64,000 nucleotides of DNA from Acidimicrobiales bacterium (GTDB lineage: Bacteria; Actinomycetota; Acidimicrobiia; Acidimicrobiales; Iamiaceae), in contig DASQKY010000037.1 in the NCBI GenBank assembly GCA_035630295.1, forward strand, positions 28,417 to 92,416, given 5' to 3'. Positions 7,490 to 17,003 of this stretch are shown here, piece after piece (the stretch's first letter is position 1; each line of letters begins with the position of its first letter). The notes below the pieces were generated by a model. The model was not told the DNA's origin. It searched no databases and was given only the letters and a program-made list of their open reading frames with translations. The translations under genes and the position numbers were made by a program.

Positions 7490-8464
7490 CTACGCCGGGG
7501 CCCGGGACGTGGTGGCCTCGCGGGCGCCGCCGCCGGGCTCCACGGCGGCCCGGGGCAGGGGAGCGGCCAGCGCCAGCAGGAGGCGCAGAGCCGCGGCCCA
7601 CACCAGCATCGAGCCCAGGACGTGCAGGCCCACCAGCAGCTCGGGCACCCCGGTGGCGTACTGGAGGTAGCCGAGGGCGCCCTGCAGGACCACGGCGGTG
7701 AGCAGGGCGGTGGCGCGCTCCAGGGCCACGCCGCCCGGCGCCTCGCGCCGCAGGCGCACCCCCAGCGCCACCAGCGTGGCCAGCAGCACCCAGGTCAGCC
7801 CGCTGTGCACCTGGGCCACCCGGGTGATGGAGAGCGAGAGGCGCTCGGCCTCGGCGTCGCCGGCGTGGGGTCCCGACCCGGTGACCAGGGTGCCGGCCAG
7901 CAGGACGGCGGCGGCCAGGGCCACCACGGCCCGGGCCAGGCGCACGGCGGGGGGCGAGGCCGGGGCGGGCCCGGCGGCGGCCCGGCCGCCGGGGCCGTCG
8001 GGCAGCCCGGCCCGGTGGTGCAGGATCACGGCGTCGGCCACCAGGACGGCGGACAGCACGAAGTGGCCCTGCACGGCGACGGGGTGGACGTGGACCACGA
8101 CCACCAGGGCGCCCAGGAGGATCTGGCCGATCACGCCGGCTACCAGGCCCCACGACAGCAGGGTCAGGTCGCGGCGCCGGGGCACCCGGCGGAGGGCGCC
8201 CAGCACGGCCAGGGCCACGGCCACCGAGACTGCCCCGGTCACCAGGCGGTTGCCGAACTCGATCCACGGGTTGAGGCCCGACTCGGCCCGGGGCACGAAG
8301 TCGCCCGGCTCGCACCCGGGCCACGTCGAGCAGCCCAGGCCCGACTCGGTGAGGCGGACCGCCGCCCCCGTGACCACGATGAACACCAGCGACCACAGGG
8401 CAGCGAGGGTGAGGCGCCGGTAGGCGGAGGGGGAGACGGCCCGGGCCCGGTCCATGACGGCCAC
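7490..8464 (-). CDS. ctaA: Heme A synthase, COX15/CtaA family
   Basis: A 324-residue membrane protein with about eight hydrophobic helices. ESGLGCSTWPGCEPGDFVP near the N-terminus carries the cysteine pair of this family. Histidines in HVHPVAVQGHFVLSA, AQVHSGLTWVLL and GLHVLGSMLVW fit the heme-ligand positions. It oxidises heme O to heme A for the oxidase encoded downstream. It is divergent from ctaB, with a shared 110-base promoter region. Confidence 0.93.
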   Translation of the reverse strand: MAVMDRARAVSPSAYRRLTLAALWSLVFIVVTGAAVRLTESGLGCSTWPGCEPGDFVPRAESGLNPWIEFGNRLVTGAVSVAVALAVLGALRRVPRRRDLTLLSWGLVAGVIGQILLGALVVVVHVHPVAVQGHFVLSAVLVADAVILHHRAGLPDGPGGRAAAGPAPASPPAVRLARAVVALAAAVLLAGTLVTGSGPHAGDAEAERLSLSITRVAQVHSGLTWVLLATLVALGVRLRREAPGGVALERATALLTAVVLQGALGYLQYATGVPELLVGLHVLGSMLVWAAALRLLLALAAPLPRAAVEPGGGAREATTSRAPA

Positions 8465-8574
8465 GGTCCGAGGGTACGGCCTCGGCCCCGCCCGGTCCCC
8501 ACGGGGAGGCTCGACGGGATGAGATCGCCGCTCCCCTTTGGCCCCCTCCGCAGGGCGGCCGTAGTGTCGCCGCC

Positions 8575-9633
8575 GTGACCCCGCCGACCCCCGGTGCTGC
8601 GACCGTGACCCCGGCCCCCGGCCGGCCGGTCGTGCGCCCCCGGCGGCCCGTGTCGCAGGTCCTGGCCGGCCACGGCCACGGCCCGACCAGGGGCCGGGGC
8701 GCCATCGCCGCGCCCCCGGTGGAGGCCGTGGACGCCCTCGACGGGGCCGCCACCGTCGCTCCCCCCCGCTCCCGGCTGGCGGCGTACGTCGCCCTGACCA
8801 AGCCCCGCATCATCGAGCTGCTGCTGGTCACCACCGTCCCCACCCAGGTGGTGGCGGCCCGGGGCCTGCCCTCGGGGTGGCTGGTGCTGTGGACGGTGCT
8901 GGGCGGCACCTTCGCCGCGGGGGGGGCCAACGCCATCAACATGGTGGTGGACCGCGACATCGACCGGCTGATGAAGCGGACCCGCAACCGGCCGCTGGTC
9001 ACCGGTGAGCTGACGCCCCGCGCCGCCCTGGCCTTCGCCCTGGGGCTGGAGGTGGCGGCCTTCGCCCTGCTGTGGGGGGCGGTCAACCTGCTCTCGGCCG
9101 TCCTGGCCGTGTCGGCCACCCTGTTCTACGTCTTCGTCTACACGATGTGGCTGAAGCGCACCTCGAAGCAGAACATCGTCATCGGCGGGGCGGCGGGGGC
9201 GGCTCCGGTGCTCATCGGCTGGTCGTCGGTGACCGGATCGCTGGCCTGGGCGCCGGTGGTCCTGTTCGCGGTGATCTTCGTGTGGACCCCGCCCCACTTC
9301 TGGGCCCTGGCCGTGCGCTACCGCGAGGACTACGCCGCCGCCGAGGTGCCCATGTACCCGGTGGTGGCCACCCTGCGGGCCACCACGGTGCGCATCGTGG
9401 CCTACACCGCGGTGATGTGGGCCCTGACCCTGGCCTTCGGCGTGGTGGCCGACATGGGGGCCCTCTACGGCGCCGCCGCCCTGGTGCTGGGCGGGGCCTA
9501 CCTGGCCCTGACGCTCGACCTGCTGCGCCGGCCCGAGGCCGACCGGGCCATGCGCCTGTTCCACTGGTCGATCACCTACGTGACCCTCCTGTTCGGGGCC
9601 ATGGCCCTCGACCAGCTCCTGGCCGCGCCATGA
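8575..9633 (+). CDS. ctaB: Protoheme IX farnesyltransferase (heme O synthase)
   Basis: A UbiA-type prenyltransferase of 352 residues. The first Asp-rich motif is NAINMVVDRDIDRLMKRT and the second is YREDYAAAEVPMYPVV, both characteristic of CtaB. About nine membrane helices follow a 60-residue Pro/Arg-rich N-terminal extension that is longer than usual. It converts heme B to heme O and so acts with CtaA to supply heme A. Confidence 0.95.
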   Translation: MTPPTPGAATVTPAPGRPVVRPRRPVSQVLAGHGHGPTRGRGAIAAPPVEAVDALDGAATVAPPRSRLAAYVALTKPRIIELLLVTTVPTQVVAARGLPSGWLVLWTVLGGTFAAGGANAINMVVDRDIDRLMKRTRNRPLVTGELTPRAALAFALGLEVAAFALLWGAVNLLSAVLAVSATLFYVFVYTMWLKRTSKQNIVIGGAAGAAPVLIGWSSVTGSLAWAPVVLFAVIFVWTPPHFWALAVRYREDYAAAEVPMYPVVATLRATTVRIVAYTAVMWALTLAFGVVADMGALYGAAALVLGGAYLALTLDLLRRPEADRAMRLFHWSITYVTLLFGAMALDQLLAAP

Positions 9634-9862
9634 CGGCGGGGTCGGTGCTGCCGACGCCGCCGGGGCGGTGGGCGGGCTCGTCGGAGGCCGGGCCGGGCGG
9701 GGCGGCGCGGGGTCCCGCGGACCCCCTCGCACCCCAGCCCACGAGGGATTCGGGGGCCCTGAGAGGCCCTGTGTATTGTCCCGAGCCGATAGGAGCCGTC
9801 TCCCCAGATGGCGCCGCCGCGTCCCACTCGCGGTGGGCGGCGCCGACGAGGTCCACGCGTCG

Positions 9863-11452
9863 ATGACTGCAACCCAAGCCCCCCCGGCGACCACCAGTGC
9901 GGGCGCGTCCCCGAGCCTGGCCCAGGAGCCCGTCACGGGCCTGGCCCGCGTCCTCGGCTCGACCGACCACAAGGTCGTGGGCCGGCTCTACGTCGGCGCC
10001 GCCCTGCTGCTGGGCCTGGCCTCGGCCGTCACCGGCCTGCTCGGTGGCCTGGACCGCGTCGACGGCACGCTGGGCAACACGGTGCTCGACGAGGGCAGCG
10101 CCCCCCAGGTCGTCACGTTCCACACCACCTCGGCCGTGCTCCTGTTCCTGGTGCCCGCCCTCCTGGGCCTGGCCATGGTGGTCGTGCCCCTCCAGGTCGG
10201 GGCCCGGGCCATCGCCTTCCCCCGGGCCGCCGCCGCCTCGTTCTGGGCCTTCCTCATCGGGGCCGGCATGACCTGCGTCGCCTACGCCCTCAACGGCGGT
10301 CCCGGCGGGGGCCGCGCCGATGCCGTCGACCTGTGGGCCGCGGCGTCGGTCGTGGTGGTGGGGGCCCTGGTGGTGGGCTCGCTCTGCGTGGCCACCACCG
10401 CCCTGGCCGTCCGCACCCGGGGCATGGGGCTCGACCGGGTCCCCATGTTCACCTGGTCGCTGCTGTGCGCCGCGGTGGTGTGGCTCCTCACCCTGCCGGT
10501 GCTGGCCGCGGTCCTGGTCGTCATGTACGTCGACCACCGGTACGGGCAGGTCTTCCTGGGCGGGGGCGGGCCGGCCATGGCCGAGCGCGTCGCCTGGGTG
10601 GGCCGCCAGCCCCAGGTCTACGTGCTGGCCGTGCCGGTGCTGGGCATCGCTCTCGACGCCGTGGCCACCGCCACCGGGCGTCGCCTGCCCAACCGGCCCG
10701 TGGCCCGTGTCCTGATCGGGGCCTTCGCGGTGCTGGGCGTGGGCGCCTTCGCCCTGGCCGCCATCTCGCCGGGGGCAGCCGACCAGCCCGTCACCAAGGG
10801 GATGGCCCTGCTGGCCCCCCTGCCGGTGCTGGGCGTGCTCGGCCTGGTGGGCGCGGCCCTGAGGGCCGGCAAGCCCAAGCTCACCAGCGGCCTGGTCGGT
10901 TCGGTCCTGGCCCTGCTCGTCCTGCTGGTCGCCACCCTGGTGGGCGCGGCCACCCCCTTCGAGGGGGCGCTGGAGCTGGCCGACACCCAGTGGGTCACCG
11001 CCCAGTCCCACCTGACGATGGTGGCCGCCTTCATCGGCCTGGTGGCCGGGCTGTTCCACTGGTCGACCAAGGTCCTGGGCCGGGCCGGGAGCGAGGCCGC
11101 CGGGCGCACCGCGCCGCTGGTCCTGGCCCTGGGGGCGCTGGTCCTGGCCGTGCCCGAGGCCCTCTCCGGCCTGACCGGCGACGGCGACGAGGCCGTCACC
11201 GGCATCGAGGCCATGAACGGCGTGGCCCTGGCCGGCGCCGGCCTGGTGGTCGTGGGGGCCCTGCTGGCCGTGGCCGGCCTGGTGGGCCGGCGTCGCGACG
11301 ACGAGCCCGCCGACCCGTGGGGCGGGCAGACCCTGGAGTGGGCCACGGCCTCGCCCCCGTCCTTCGCCAACTTCGACGGTGACGTCCCCGAGGTGACCTC
11401 GGCCGAGCCGCTGCTGGCGGCCGAGCCCGACGACGAGGAGGCCCCGGCCTGA
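9863..11452 (+). CDS. Degenerate cytochrome oxidase subunit I paralogue lacking the binuclear centre
   Basis: A 529-residue polytopic protein that aligns with CtaD: VTFHTTSAVLLFLVPALLG matches YTMHGTTMIFLVVMPIG, VVPLQVGARAIAFPR matches LIPLQIGARDVAFPR, and VPMFTWSLL matches MPVFTWMGL. The low-spin heme ligands are kept (H87, and H383 in AQSHLTM against AHFHYVL). The heme a3 ligand is Q381. The CuB motif HPEVY has become QPQVY (249-253), and the HH pair is absent. It therefore cannot reduce oxygen but could hold one low-spin heme. The start is taken at the ATG following GAGG. It heads the operon; its stop overlaps the next start (TGATG). The role is unknown, perhaps assembly or electron transfer within the oxidase complex. 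The 229 bases between ctaB and this gene hold no other gene and presumably contain its promoter. Confidence 0.85.
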   Translation: MTATQAPPATTSAGASPSLAQEPVTGLARVLGSTDHKVVGRLYVGAALLLGLASAVTGLLGGLDRVDGTLGNTVLDEGSAPQVVTFHTTSAVLLFLVPALLGLAMVVVPLQVGARAIAFPRAAAASFWAFLIGAGMTCVAYALNGGPGGGRADAVDLWAAASVVVVGALVVGSLCVATTALAVRTRGMGLDRVPMFTWSLLCAAVVWLLTLPVLAAVLVVMYVDHRYGQVFLGGGGPAMAERVAWVGRQPQVYVLAVPVLGIALDAVATATGRRLPNRPVARVLIGAFAVLGVGAFALAAISPGAADQPVTKGMALLAPLPVLGVLGLVGAALRAGKPKLTSGLVGSVLALLVLLVATLVGAATPFEGALELADTQWVTAQSHLTMVAAFIGLVAGLFHWSTKVLGRAGSEAAGRTAPLVLALGALVLAVPEALSGLTGDGDEAVTGIEAMNGVALAGAGLVVVGALLAVAGLVGRRRDDEPADPWGGQTLEWATASPPSFANFDGDVPEVTSAEPLLAAEPDDEEAPA

Positions 11453-12117
11453 TGTCCGCCGCCACCGCCACCCACGACGACCTGGCTCACACCGAGGTCG
11501 AGGCCTACGACCTGGTGCCCGACGAGGCCCCGGCCGGCGGCGCCCGGCCCCGGGTCCTGCTGGTGGGCACGGCCCTGGCCGGCGGGGCCATCATCACCTT
11601 CTTCGCCGGGCTCATCGGGCTCTACCTGTCGGTCCGCCAAGGCGTCATCGCCTCCGCCCCGGCGGACGAGAGGGCCACGGCCTGGCTGGCCGACGGCAAC
11701 CCCATCCCGCTCACCCCGGCCAACATGGCCTTCGGCACGCTCCTGCTCTCGTGCGTGACCATGCAGTGGGCGGTGGACTCGGTGCGCCGCAACGACCGCC
11801 GCAACGCCTACTTCGCCCTGGTCATGACCATCCTGTTCGGCGGGGCGGTGATCAACGCCACCGCCTTCCTCTACCAGCAGGCCGGCCTGCCCATCGCCGG
11901 CCCGTCGCCCTCCGGCCTGCTGTTCTACGCCGTCACCGGGGCCCACCTGGCCCTCATCGTCGGCGCCCTGGTCTTCGCCGGGCTGATGACAGTCCGGACC
12001 CTGGGCGGCGAGTACGCCGGACGGGACCGGGAGGGCATCGTGGCCGCCAGCGTCATCTGGTACCTGACCACCGCCATCTTCGGCGTCATCTGGTACGCCG
12101 TCTACGTGACGAAGTAG
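11452..12117 (+). CDS. Cytochrome oxidase subunit III-like protein (divergent paralogue)
   Basis: A 221-residue membrane protein with five hydrophobic helices and a subunit III-like plan (NAYFALVMTILFGGAVINATAFLYQ; WYLTTAIFGVIWYAVYVTK). The conserved glutamate of the first helix pair, present in the ctaE product here as GSECLLFGG, is missing: the matching stretch reads AGGAIITFFAGLIGLY. It overlaps the degenerate subunit I gene by one base, so the two divergent subunits are made together. Function is inferred only from similarity. Confidence 0.75.
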   Translation: MSAATATHDDLAHTEVEAYDLVPDEAPAGGARPRVLLVGTALAGGAIITFFAGLIGLYLSVRQGVIASAPADERATAWLADGNPIPLTPANMAFGTLLLSCVTMQWAVDSVRRNDRRNAYFALVMTILFGGAVINATAFLYQQAGLPIAGPSPSGLLFYAVTGAHLALIVGALVFAGLMTVRTLGGEYAGRDREGIVAASVIWYLTTAIFGVIWYAVYVTK

Positions 12118-12129
12118 CGAGGGACGACG

Positions 12130-12981
12130 TTGTTCACCACCGGTTCCAAGTGGTTCTTCGGCCTGGCCGCAGCGGCCTTCGTCGGCGCCCTCGTCTACGG
12201 CGGGGCGACCGCCCCCGACGAGGTCTCCCTGTCGACGTTCACCGGCGTCCTCACCTTCGGGTACAAGGGCGCCGTCGGCGACCACGTGGGCTACGCCGTG
12301 CTCATGGGCCTGGCCGGGGCCGGGGTGTTCCTGGGCGCCACCACCGCCGCCTTCCGCGACGCGGACGTCGACGCCGGGGCCCAGCTCCTGCAGCGGGACA
12401 CGGTGCCCGAGGTCGTGGCCCCGCCGCAGGGCAGCTACTGGCCGGTCATCGCCGCCTTCGGGGTCGGCTTCGTCACCGTCGGCCTGGTCGCCGGCCAGGC
12501 CCTGGTCCTCCTGGGCCTCGCCGTCCTGGCCGCCGCCACCTTCGAGTGGGCCATCTCGGCCTGGGCCGAGAAGGCCACCGGTGACGACGCGGTCAACCGG
12601 GCCATCCGCCGGCGGGTGATGCTGCCGGTCGAGGTGCCGGTGCTGGGCCTCCTGGGCGTGGCCGTGTTCGTGCTCAGCATGTCCCGCATCCTCCTGGCCC
12701 TGCCCCAGGGCGGCGTGTACGCCCTGTTCGCCCTGGTGCCGGTGCTGGTCCTGGTGGCGGCCTTCGTGCTGGCGGCCAAGCCCCGCATCAACCCCCAGGT
12801 GGTCGCCGTGCTGTGCGTGGTCGGCGCCCTGGCCGTGCTGGCCGGTGGCGTGATCAGCGCCTCGGTCGGCCCCCGGGAGATCGAGCCCCACCACGCCGAG
12901 GAGGAGGGCGAGGGCGAGCACGAGGGTGCCCGCCCCGTCGACCCCGGTGCTCCCGTCGTCGTGCCCGGGCAGCCACGATGA
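12130..12981 (+). CDS. CtaF-like oxidase subunit with C-terminal membrane extension
   Basis: It starts at a TTG after GAGGGACGACG. The first 150 residues follow the actinobacterial subunit IV (CtaF) plan: FTTGSKWFFGLAAAAFVGALVYGG, a second helix, then QGSYWPVIAAFGVGFVTVGL and FEWAISAWAEKA. Unlike CtaF (about 130 residues) it continues for some 130 residues with three more helices and an acidic tail (EEEGEGEHEG). The stop overlaps the ctaC start (ATGA). It is probably a structural subunit of the caa3-type complex; the extension has no known role. Confidence 0.7.
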   Translation: MFTTGSKWFFGLAAAAFVGALVYGGATAPDEVSLSTFTGVLTFGYKGAVGDHVGYAVLMGLAGAGVFLGATTAAFRDADVDAGAQLLQRDTVPEVVAPPQGSYWPVIAAFGVGFVTVGLVAGQALVLLGLAVLAAATFEWAISAWAEKATGDDAVNRAIRRRVMLPVEVPVLGLLGVAVFVLSMSRILLALPQGGVYALFALVPVLVLVAAFVLAAKPRINPQVVAVLCVVGALAVLAGGVISASVGPREIEPHHAEEEGEGEHEGARPVDPGAPVVVPGQPR

Positions 12982-14297
12982 CCATCGACCCGTCCGCCGT
13001 GCCGGCTCCCGAGGCGGAGACGGCCACCCCCACCCCTGACGAGGGAGCCTTCATGTCCCTGCTGCGCCGGGCCCGCCTCCTGGGCCCCGCCCTGGCCGTC
13101 GTCGCCTTCGCCGGCGCCTGCGCCAGCAACGCCCCCCAGGACACCCTGGAGCCCGAGGGGCGCTACGCCCGGGACATCGACCGCCTCAGCGACCCGATCT
13201 TCATCGTGGCCGGCGTGGTCTTCGTGCTGGTCCTGGGCGGCGCGGTGCTGATCGCCCTCCGGTTCCGGGCCCGGGGCCAGGAGCACTTCGAGGACATGCC
13301 GTCCCAGATCCACGGCCACAACGCCCTGGAGATCGGCTGGACCCTCCTGCCCGCCGTGGTCCTGGGCCTGGTCGGCGTGGCCAGCGTGGCCGCCATCTTC
13401 AACCTGGCCGAGGAACCGCCCGAGGACGCGGTGACGGTTCAGGTGGTGGGCAACCAGTGGTGGTGGGAGTACCGCTACGACGTCAACGGGAACGGCAGCT
13501 ACTCCGACCCCGAGGACGTCGTCACCGCCAACGACCTGGTCATCCCGGCCGGCCAGCAGGTCGGCCTGGAGATCACGTCCCGTGACGTCATCCACTCGTT
13601 CTGGGCCCCCAAGCTGAACGGCAAGCGCGACGCCGTGCCCAACCGCACCCACCCGTGGAACCTGCAGGCCGACGAGCCCGGCGAGTTCATCGGCCAGTGC
13701 ACCGAGTACTGCGGGCTGTCGCACGCCGAGATGCGCCTCAAGGTGGTGGCCCTGGACGAGGCCGACTTCGACGCCTGGATCGCCGAGCAGCAGCGCGACG
13801 CCGAGCCCTACGCCGAGGGCGACGAGAGCCTGGAGGCCCTCGGCTACCAGGTCTTCACCCAGCAGCTCTGCTCCAGCTGCCACCAGATCGACGGCATCAA
13901 CGAGGAGAACTTCTCCGACGAGGACGTCCCCGAGTTCGCCCGGGACATCATGGGCGGGCCCGGCACCATCACCGACCCGCTCCTCCAGGCCAGCCGCCAC
14001 GCCCCCAACCTGACCCACCTGATGAGCCGCACCACCTTCGCCGGCGGCAAGTTCGACCTGGTGCGCGACACCGAGGAGTGCCGGGCCCTGGGGCTGGACT
14101 GGGCCGAGGACCCCGAGACCCGGGACCGGTGCCTCGACCGGGGGGCGCTGGAGGCGTGGTTGCGCAACCCGCCGGCCGAGAAGGCCATGCAGGCCGAGGC
14201 GGTGCCGGGCCGCAGCCCGCGCCGGGGCATGCCGGCCCTCGACCTGACCGAGGAACAGATCGACCAGCTGGTCTCCTACCTGATGACGCTCACGTAG
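12978..14297 (+). CDS. ctaC: Cytochrome c oxidase subunit II with fused cytochrome c domain
   Basis: A 439-residue protein. After an N-terminal stretch comes a lipoprotein-like signal (LLGPALAVVAFAGAC), two membrane helices, and VGNQWWWEYRYD, the aromatic patch that receives electrons. The CuA ligands are in VIHSFW and CTEYCGLSHAEM. A C-terminal cytochrome c domain has CSSCH (heme c attachment) and later methionines (GMPALDLTEEQ). Fusion of cytochrome c makes this a caa3-type oxidase. ATG 12978 gives the ATGA overlap; an internal ATG at MSLLRRARLL would place the signal peptide at the very start and is a real alternative. Confidence 0.95.
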   Translation: MTIDPSAVPAPEAETATPTPDEGAFMSLLRRARLLGPALAVVAFAGACASNAPQDTLEPEGRYARDIDRLSDPIFIVAGVVFVLVLGGAVLIALRFRARGQEHFEDMPSQIHGHNALEIGWTLLPAVVLGLVGVASVAAIFNLAEEPPEDAVTVQVVGNQWWWEYRYDVNGNGSYSDPEDVVTANDLVIPAGQQVGLEITSRDVIHSFWAPKLNGKRDAVPNRTHPWNLQADEPGEFIGQCTEYCGLSHAEMRLKVVALDEADFDAWIAEQQRDAEPYAEGDESLEALGYQVFTQQLCSSCHQIDGINEENFSDEDVPEFARDIMGGPGTITDPLLQASRHAPNLTHLMSRTTFAGGKFDLVRDTEECRALGLDWAEDPETRDRCLDRGALEAWLRNPPAEKAMQAEAVPGRSPRRGMPALDLTEEQIDQLVSYLMTLT

Positions 14298-14316
14298 GAC
14301 GACGGGAGAGATCGCG

Positions 14317-16329
14317 ATGACGACGACCACGCCTCCGACCGGCCCCCTGGCCCTGCCCTCCGGGGAGGAGCCGCGCCGCAACCCGCTCGGCGCCTTCGCC
14401 CGGCCCACCGCCACCGCCGGGTGGCGCAGCTGGATGACCAGCGTCGACCACAAGCGGATCGGCATCATGTACGGGGCGGCGTCCCTGTTCTTCCTGTTGA
14501 TCGGCGGGTTCGAGGCCCTGCTCATCCGGGTGCAGCTGGCCCAGCCCGACGGCCAGCTCCTCTCGGCCGACGCCTACAACCAGATCTACACGATGCACGG
14601 CACGACCATGATCTTCCTGGTCGTGATGCCCATCGGCGCCGCCTTCATGAACTACCTGATCCCGTTGCAGATCGGGGCCCGCGACGTCGCCTTCCCCCGC
14701 CTCAACGCCCTCAGCTTCTGGACGTTCATGGGCGGCGGGATCGTCCTCAACTCGTCCTGGTTGCTGGGTGGGGGGGCCGACGGCGGCTGGTTCAACTACG
14801 CCCCCAACAACGGCGTGGTCTTCTCCCCCAGCCACGGCATCGACTTCTGGAACATGGGCCTGCTGATCACCGGCATCGCCTCGCTGGTCGGCGCCATCAA
14901 CCTGATCGTCACCTGCCTGAACCTGCGGGCCCCGGGCATGACCTTCTTCAAGATGCCGGTGTTCACCTGGATGGGCCTGGTGACGCAGTTCCTGCTGCTG
15001 TTCGCCATCCCGGTGCTGACCGCGGCGCAGTTCCTGCTGCTGTTCGACCGGCTCTTCGGGGCCCGGTTCTTCGACACCTCGGCCGGGGCCGACCCGCTGC
15101 TGTGGGAGCACCTGTTCTGGATCTTCGGGCACCCGGAGGTCTACATCATGATCCTCCCGGCCTTCGGGGTGATCTCCGAGATCATGCCGACCTTCAGCCG
15201 CAAGCCGATCTTCGGCTACCCGTTCATGATCTTCTCGGGGATCGCCATCGGCTTCATGGGTTGGGGGGTGTGGGCCCACCACATGTTCGCCTCCGGTGTG
15301 GGGCCCCTGTCGGTGGCCGCCTTCTCGGTCTCGACCATGTTCATCGCCGTGCCCACCGGGGTGAAGATCTTCAACTGGCTGGCCACCATGTGGGGTGGCC
15401 GGCTCAAGTTCTCGGCCCCGATGCTCTACTCGGTGGGCCTGGTCACCATGTTCACCATCGGTGGCCTCTCGGGGGTGACCCACGCGGTGGCCGCGTCGGA
15501 CACGCAGCAGACCGACACGTACTACATCGTCGCCCACTTCCACTACGTGCTGTTCGGCGGCGCCCTCTTCGGCTTCATCGGCGGCTGGTACTTCTGGTGG
15601 CCCAAGGTCTTCGGCTACGTCCTGAACGACCGGGTGGGCAAGGTCAACTTCTGGATCCTGCTGATCGGCTTCAACCTGACCTTCGGGCCCATGCACATCC
15701 TGGGCCTCCAGGGCATGCCCCGGCGGATCTACAGCTACCGCGACGGCTACGGCTTCAACCTGTGGAACTTCGTGAGCACCGTCGGCGCCTTCATCATCGC
15801 CGTGTCGTTCCTGATCTTCTTCTGGAACATCGTCCGGTCCCGCCGGGCCCACGTCCGGAGTGGTGCGACCATGGTCGCCGACCCCTGGGACGCCCGCAGC
15901 CTGGAGTGGTCGGTGCCCAGCCCCACCCCGGCCCACAACTTCGACGTGGTGCCCACCATCCGCCGCCTCGACGACTTCTGGCACCGCAAGTACCAGGAGG
16001 ACGCCGGGGGCAAGCTGGTGCGGGTGGCCACCTCCGAGGAGGTCGCCCAGCCCGGCAACGGTGAGGGCGTGCACCTGCCGTCCCCGTCGTACTGGCCGCT
16101 GGTCCTCTCCGCCGGCTTCCCGTTCGTGGCCTGGGGCCTGATCTTCAACCTGTGGCTCTGCCTCGTCGGGGGCATCCTGGTGGTCGCCGCCATCTACGGC
16201 TGGGTGCTCGAGCCCTCGACCGCCCCCGAGGCCCACCGCGGCTCGGACGACCACGACCCGGACGACCACCCGGCACCCACCGATGACGGCGCTGCCGCCA
16301 CGCCCGAGGAGGCTGCGCTCGTTGACTGA
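14317..16329 (+). CDS. ctaD: Cytochrome c oxidase subunit I, catalytic
   Basis: A 670-residue protein with all catalytic ligands: MHGTTM (heme a), GHPEVY (CuB and cross-linked Tyr), WAHHMF (CuB) and AHFHYVL (heme a3 and heme a). It reduces O2 to water and pumps protons. After the twelfth helix there is an extra C-terminal region with a linker (DPWDARSLEWSVPSPTPAHNF) and two helices beginning PSYWPLVLSAGFPFVAWGL. That resembles a CtaF-like segment, so part of subunit IV may be fused here. The GAGAGATCGCG ribosome site lies just before the ATG. Confidence 0.97.
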   Translation: MTTTTPPTGPLALPSGEEPRRNPLGAFARPTATAGWRSWMTSVDHKRIGIMYGAASLFFLLIGGFEALLIRVQLAQPDGQLLSADAYNQIYTMHGTTMIFLVVMPIGAAFMNYLIPLQIGARDVAFPRLNALSFWTFMGGGIVLNSSWLLGGGADGGWFNYAPNNGVVFSPSHGIDFWNMGLLITGIASLVGAINLIVTCLNLRAPGMTFFKMPVFTWMGLVTQFLLLFAIPVLTAAQFLLLFDRLFGARFFDTSAGADPLLWEHLFWIFGHPEVYIMILPAFGVISEIMPTFSRKPIFGYPFMIFSGIAIGFMGWGVWAHHMFASGVGPLSVAAFSVSTMFIAVPTGVKIFNWLATMWGGRLKFSAPMLYSVGLVTMFTIGGLSGVTHAVAASDTQQTDTYYIVAHFHYVLFGGALFGFIGGWYFWWPKVFGYVLNDRVGKVNFWILLIGFNLTFGPMHILGLQGMPRRIYSYRDGYGFNLWNFVSTVGAFIIAVSFLIFFWNIVRSRRAHVRSGATMVADPWDARSLEWSVPSPTPAHNFDVVPTIRRLDDFWHRKYQEDAGGKLVRVATSEEVAQPGNGEGVHLPSPSYWPLVLSAGFPFVAWGLIFNLWLCLVGGILVVAAIYGWVLEPSTAPEAHRGSDDHDPDDHPAPTDDGAAATPEEAALVD

Positions 16330-16993
16330 GACCACCCTGTCCGATGAGCTCGACGACGCTCGCGCCCTGGAGCAGCGCTCCGAGCGGGCCGCGGCCTACG
16401 CCGACGGGCCCGACGGCCACGACCACCACGCCACCAACACGGGGATCTCCAACCCCAAGCTGGCCATGTGGGTGTTCCTGGGCTCGGAGTGCCTGCTGTT
16501 CGGCGGGCTGATCTCCACGTTCCTGCTCTACAAGCACAACAACCAGGCCGGTGGCCCGACGCCGCACGAGCTCTACGACATCGAGCTCACGTCGATCTCG
16601 TCGTTCGTGCTGCTGATGTCGTCGCTGACCATGGTGCTGGCCGTCTCGGCCATCCAGCGGGGGGAGCACTCCCGCCTCCGCCTGTGGTTGGCCACCACCG
16701 CCATCCTGGGCGCCACCTTCATCGCCGGCCAGGTCTACGAGTTCCAGGTCTTCGTGAAGGAGGGCCTGGGCTTCACCACCAACGCCGCCGGCTCCGCCTT
16801 CTTCGCCCTCACCGGCTTCCACGGCGTGCACGTGAGCCTGGGCATCGTCATGCTGCTCTCGGCCCTGGTGCTGTCCCTGGCCGGGCGCATCCCCCAGGCC
16901 CGGGCCGAGGCGGTCGAGATCGTGGGCCTGTACTGGCACTTCGTGGACGTGGTGTGGGTCCTGATCTTCACCGTCGTCTACCTGATCCCCTGA
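16322..16993 (+). CDS. ctaE: Cytochrome c oxidase subunit III
   Basis: A 223-residue protein with five helices; SNPKLAMWVFLGSECLLFGG and FHGVHVSLGIVMLL are family signatures. I chose the TTG at 16322 because GAGGAGG lies about 9 bases upstream inside ctaD; the two genes overlap by 8 bases. An ATG at 16283 would extend it without support. It stabilises subunit I and supports proton uptake. Confidence 0.95.
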   Translation: MTETTLSDELDDARALEQRSERAAAYADGPDGHDHHATNTGISNPKLAMWVFLGSECLLFGGLISTFLLYKHNNQAGGPTPHELYDIELTSISSFVLLMSSLTMVLAVSAIQRGEHSRLRLWLATTAILGATFIAGQVYEFQVFVKEGLGFTTNAAGSAFFALTGFHGVHVSLGIVMLLSALVLSLAGRIPQARAEAVEIVGLYWHFVDVVWVLIFTVVYLIP

Positions 16994-17003
16994 GAGGCCG
17001 GCC

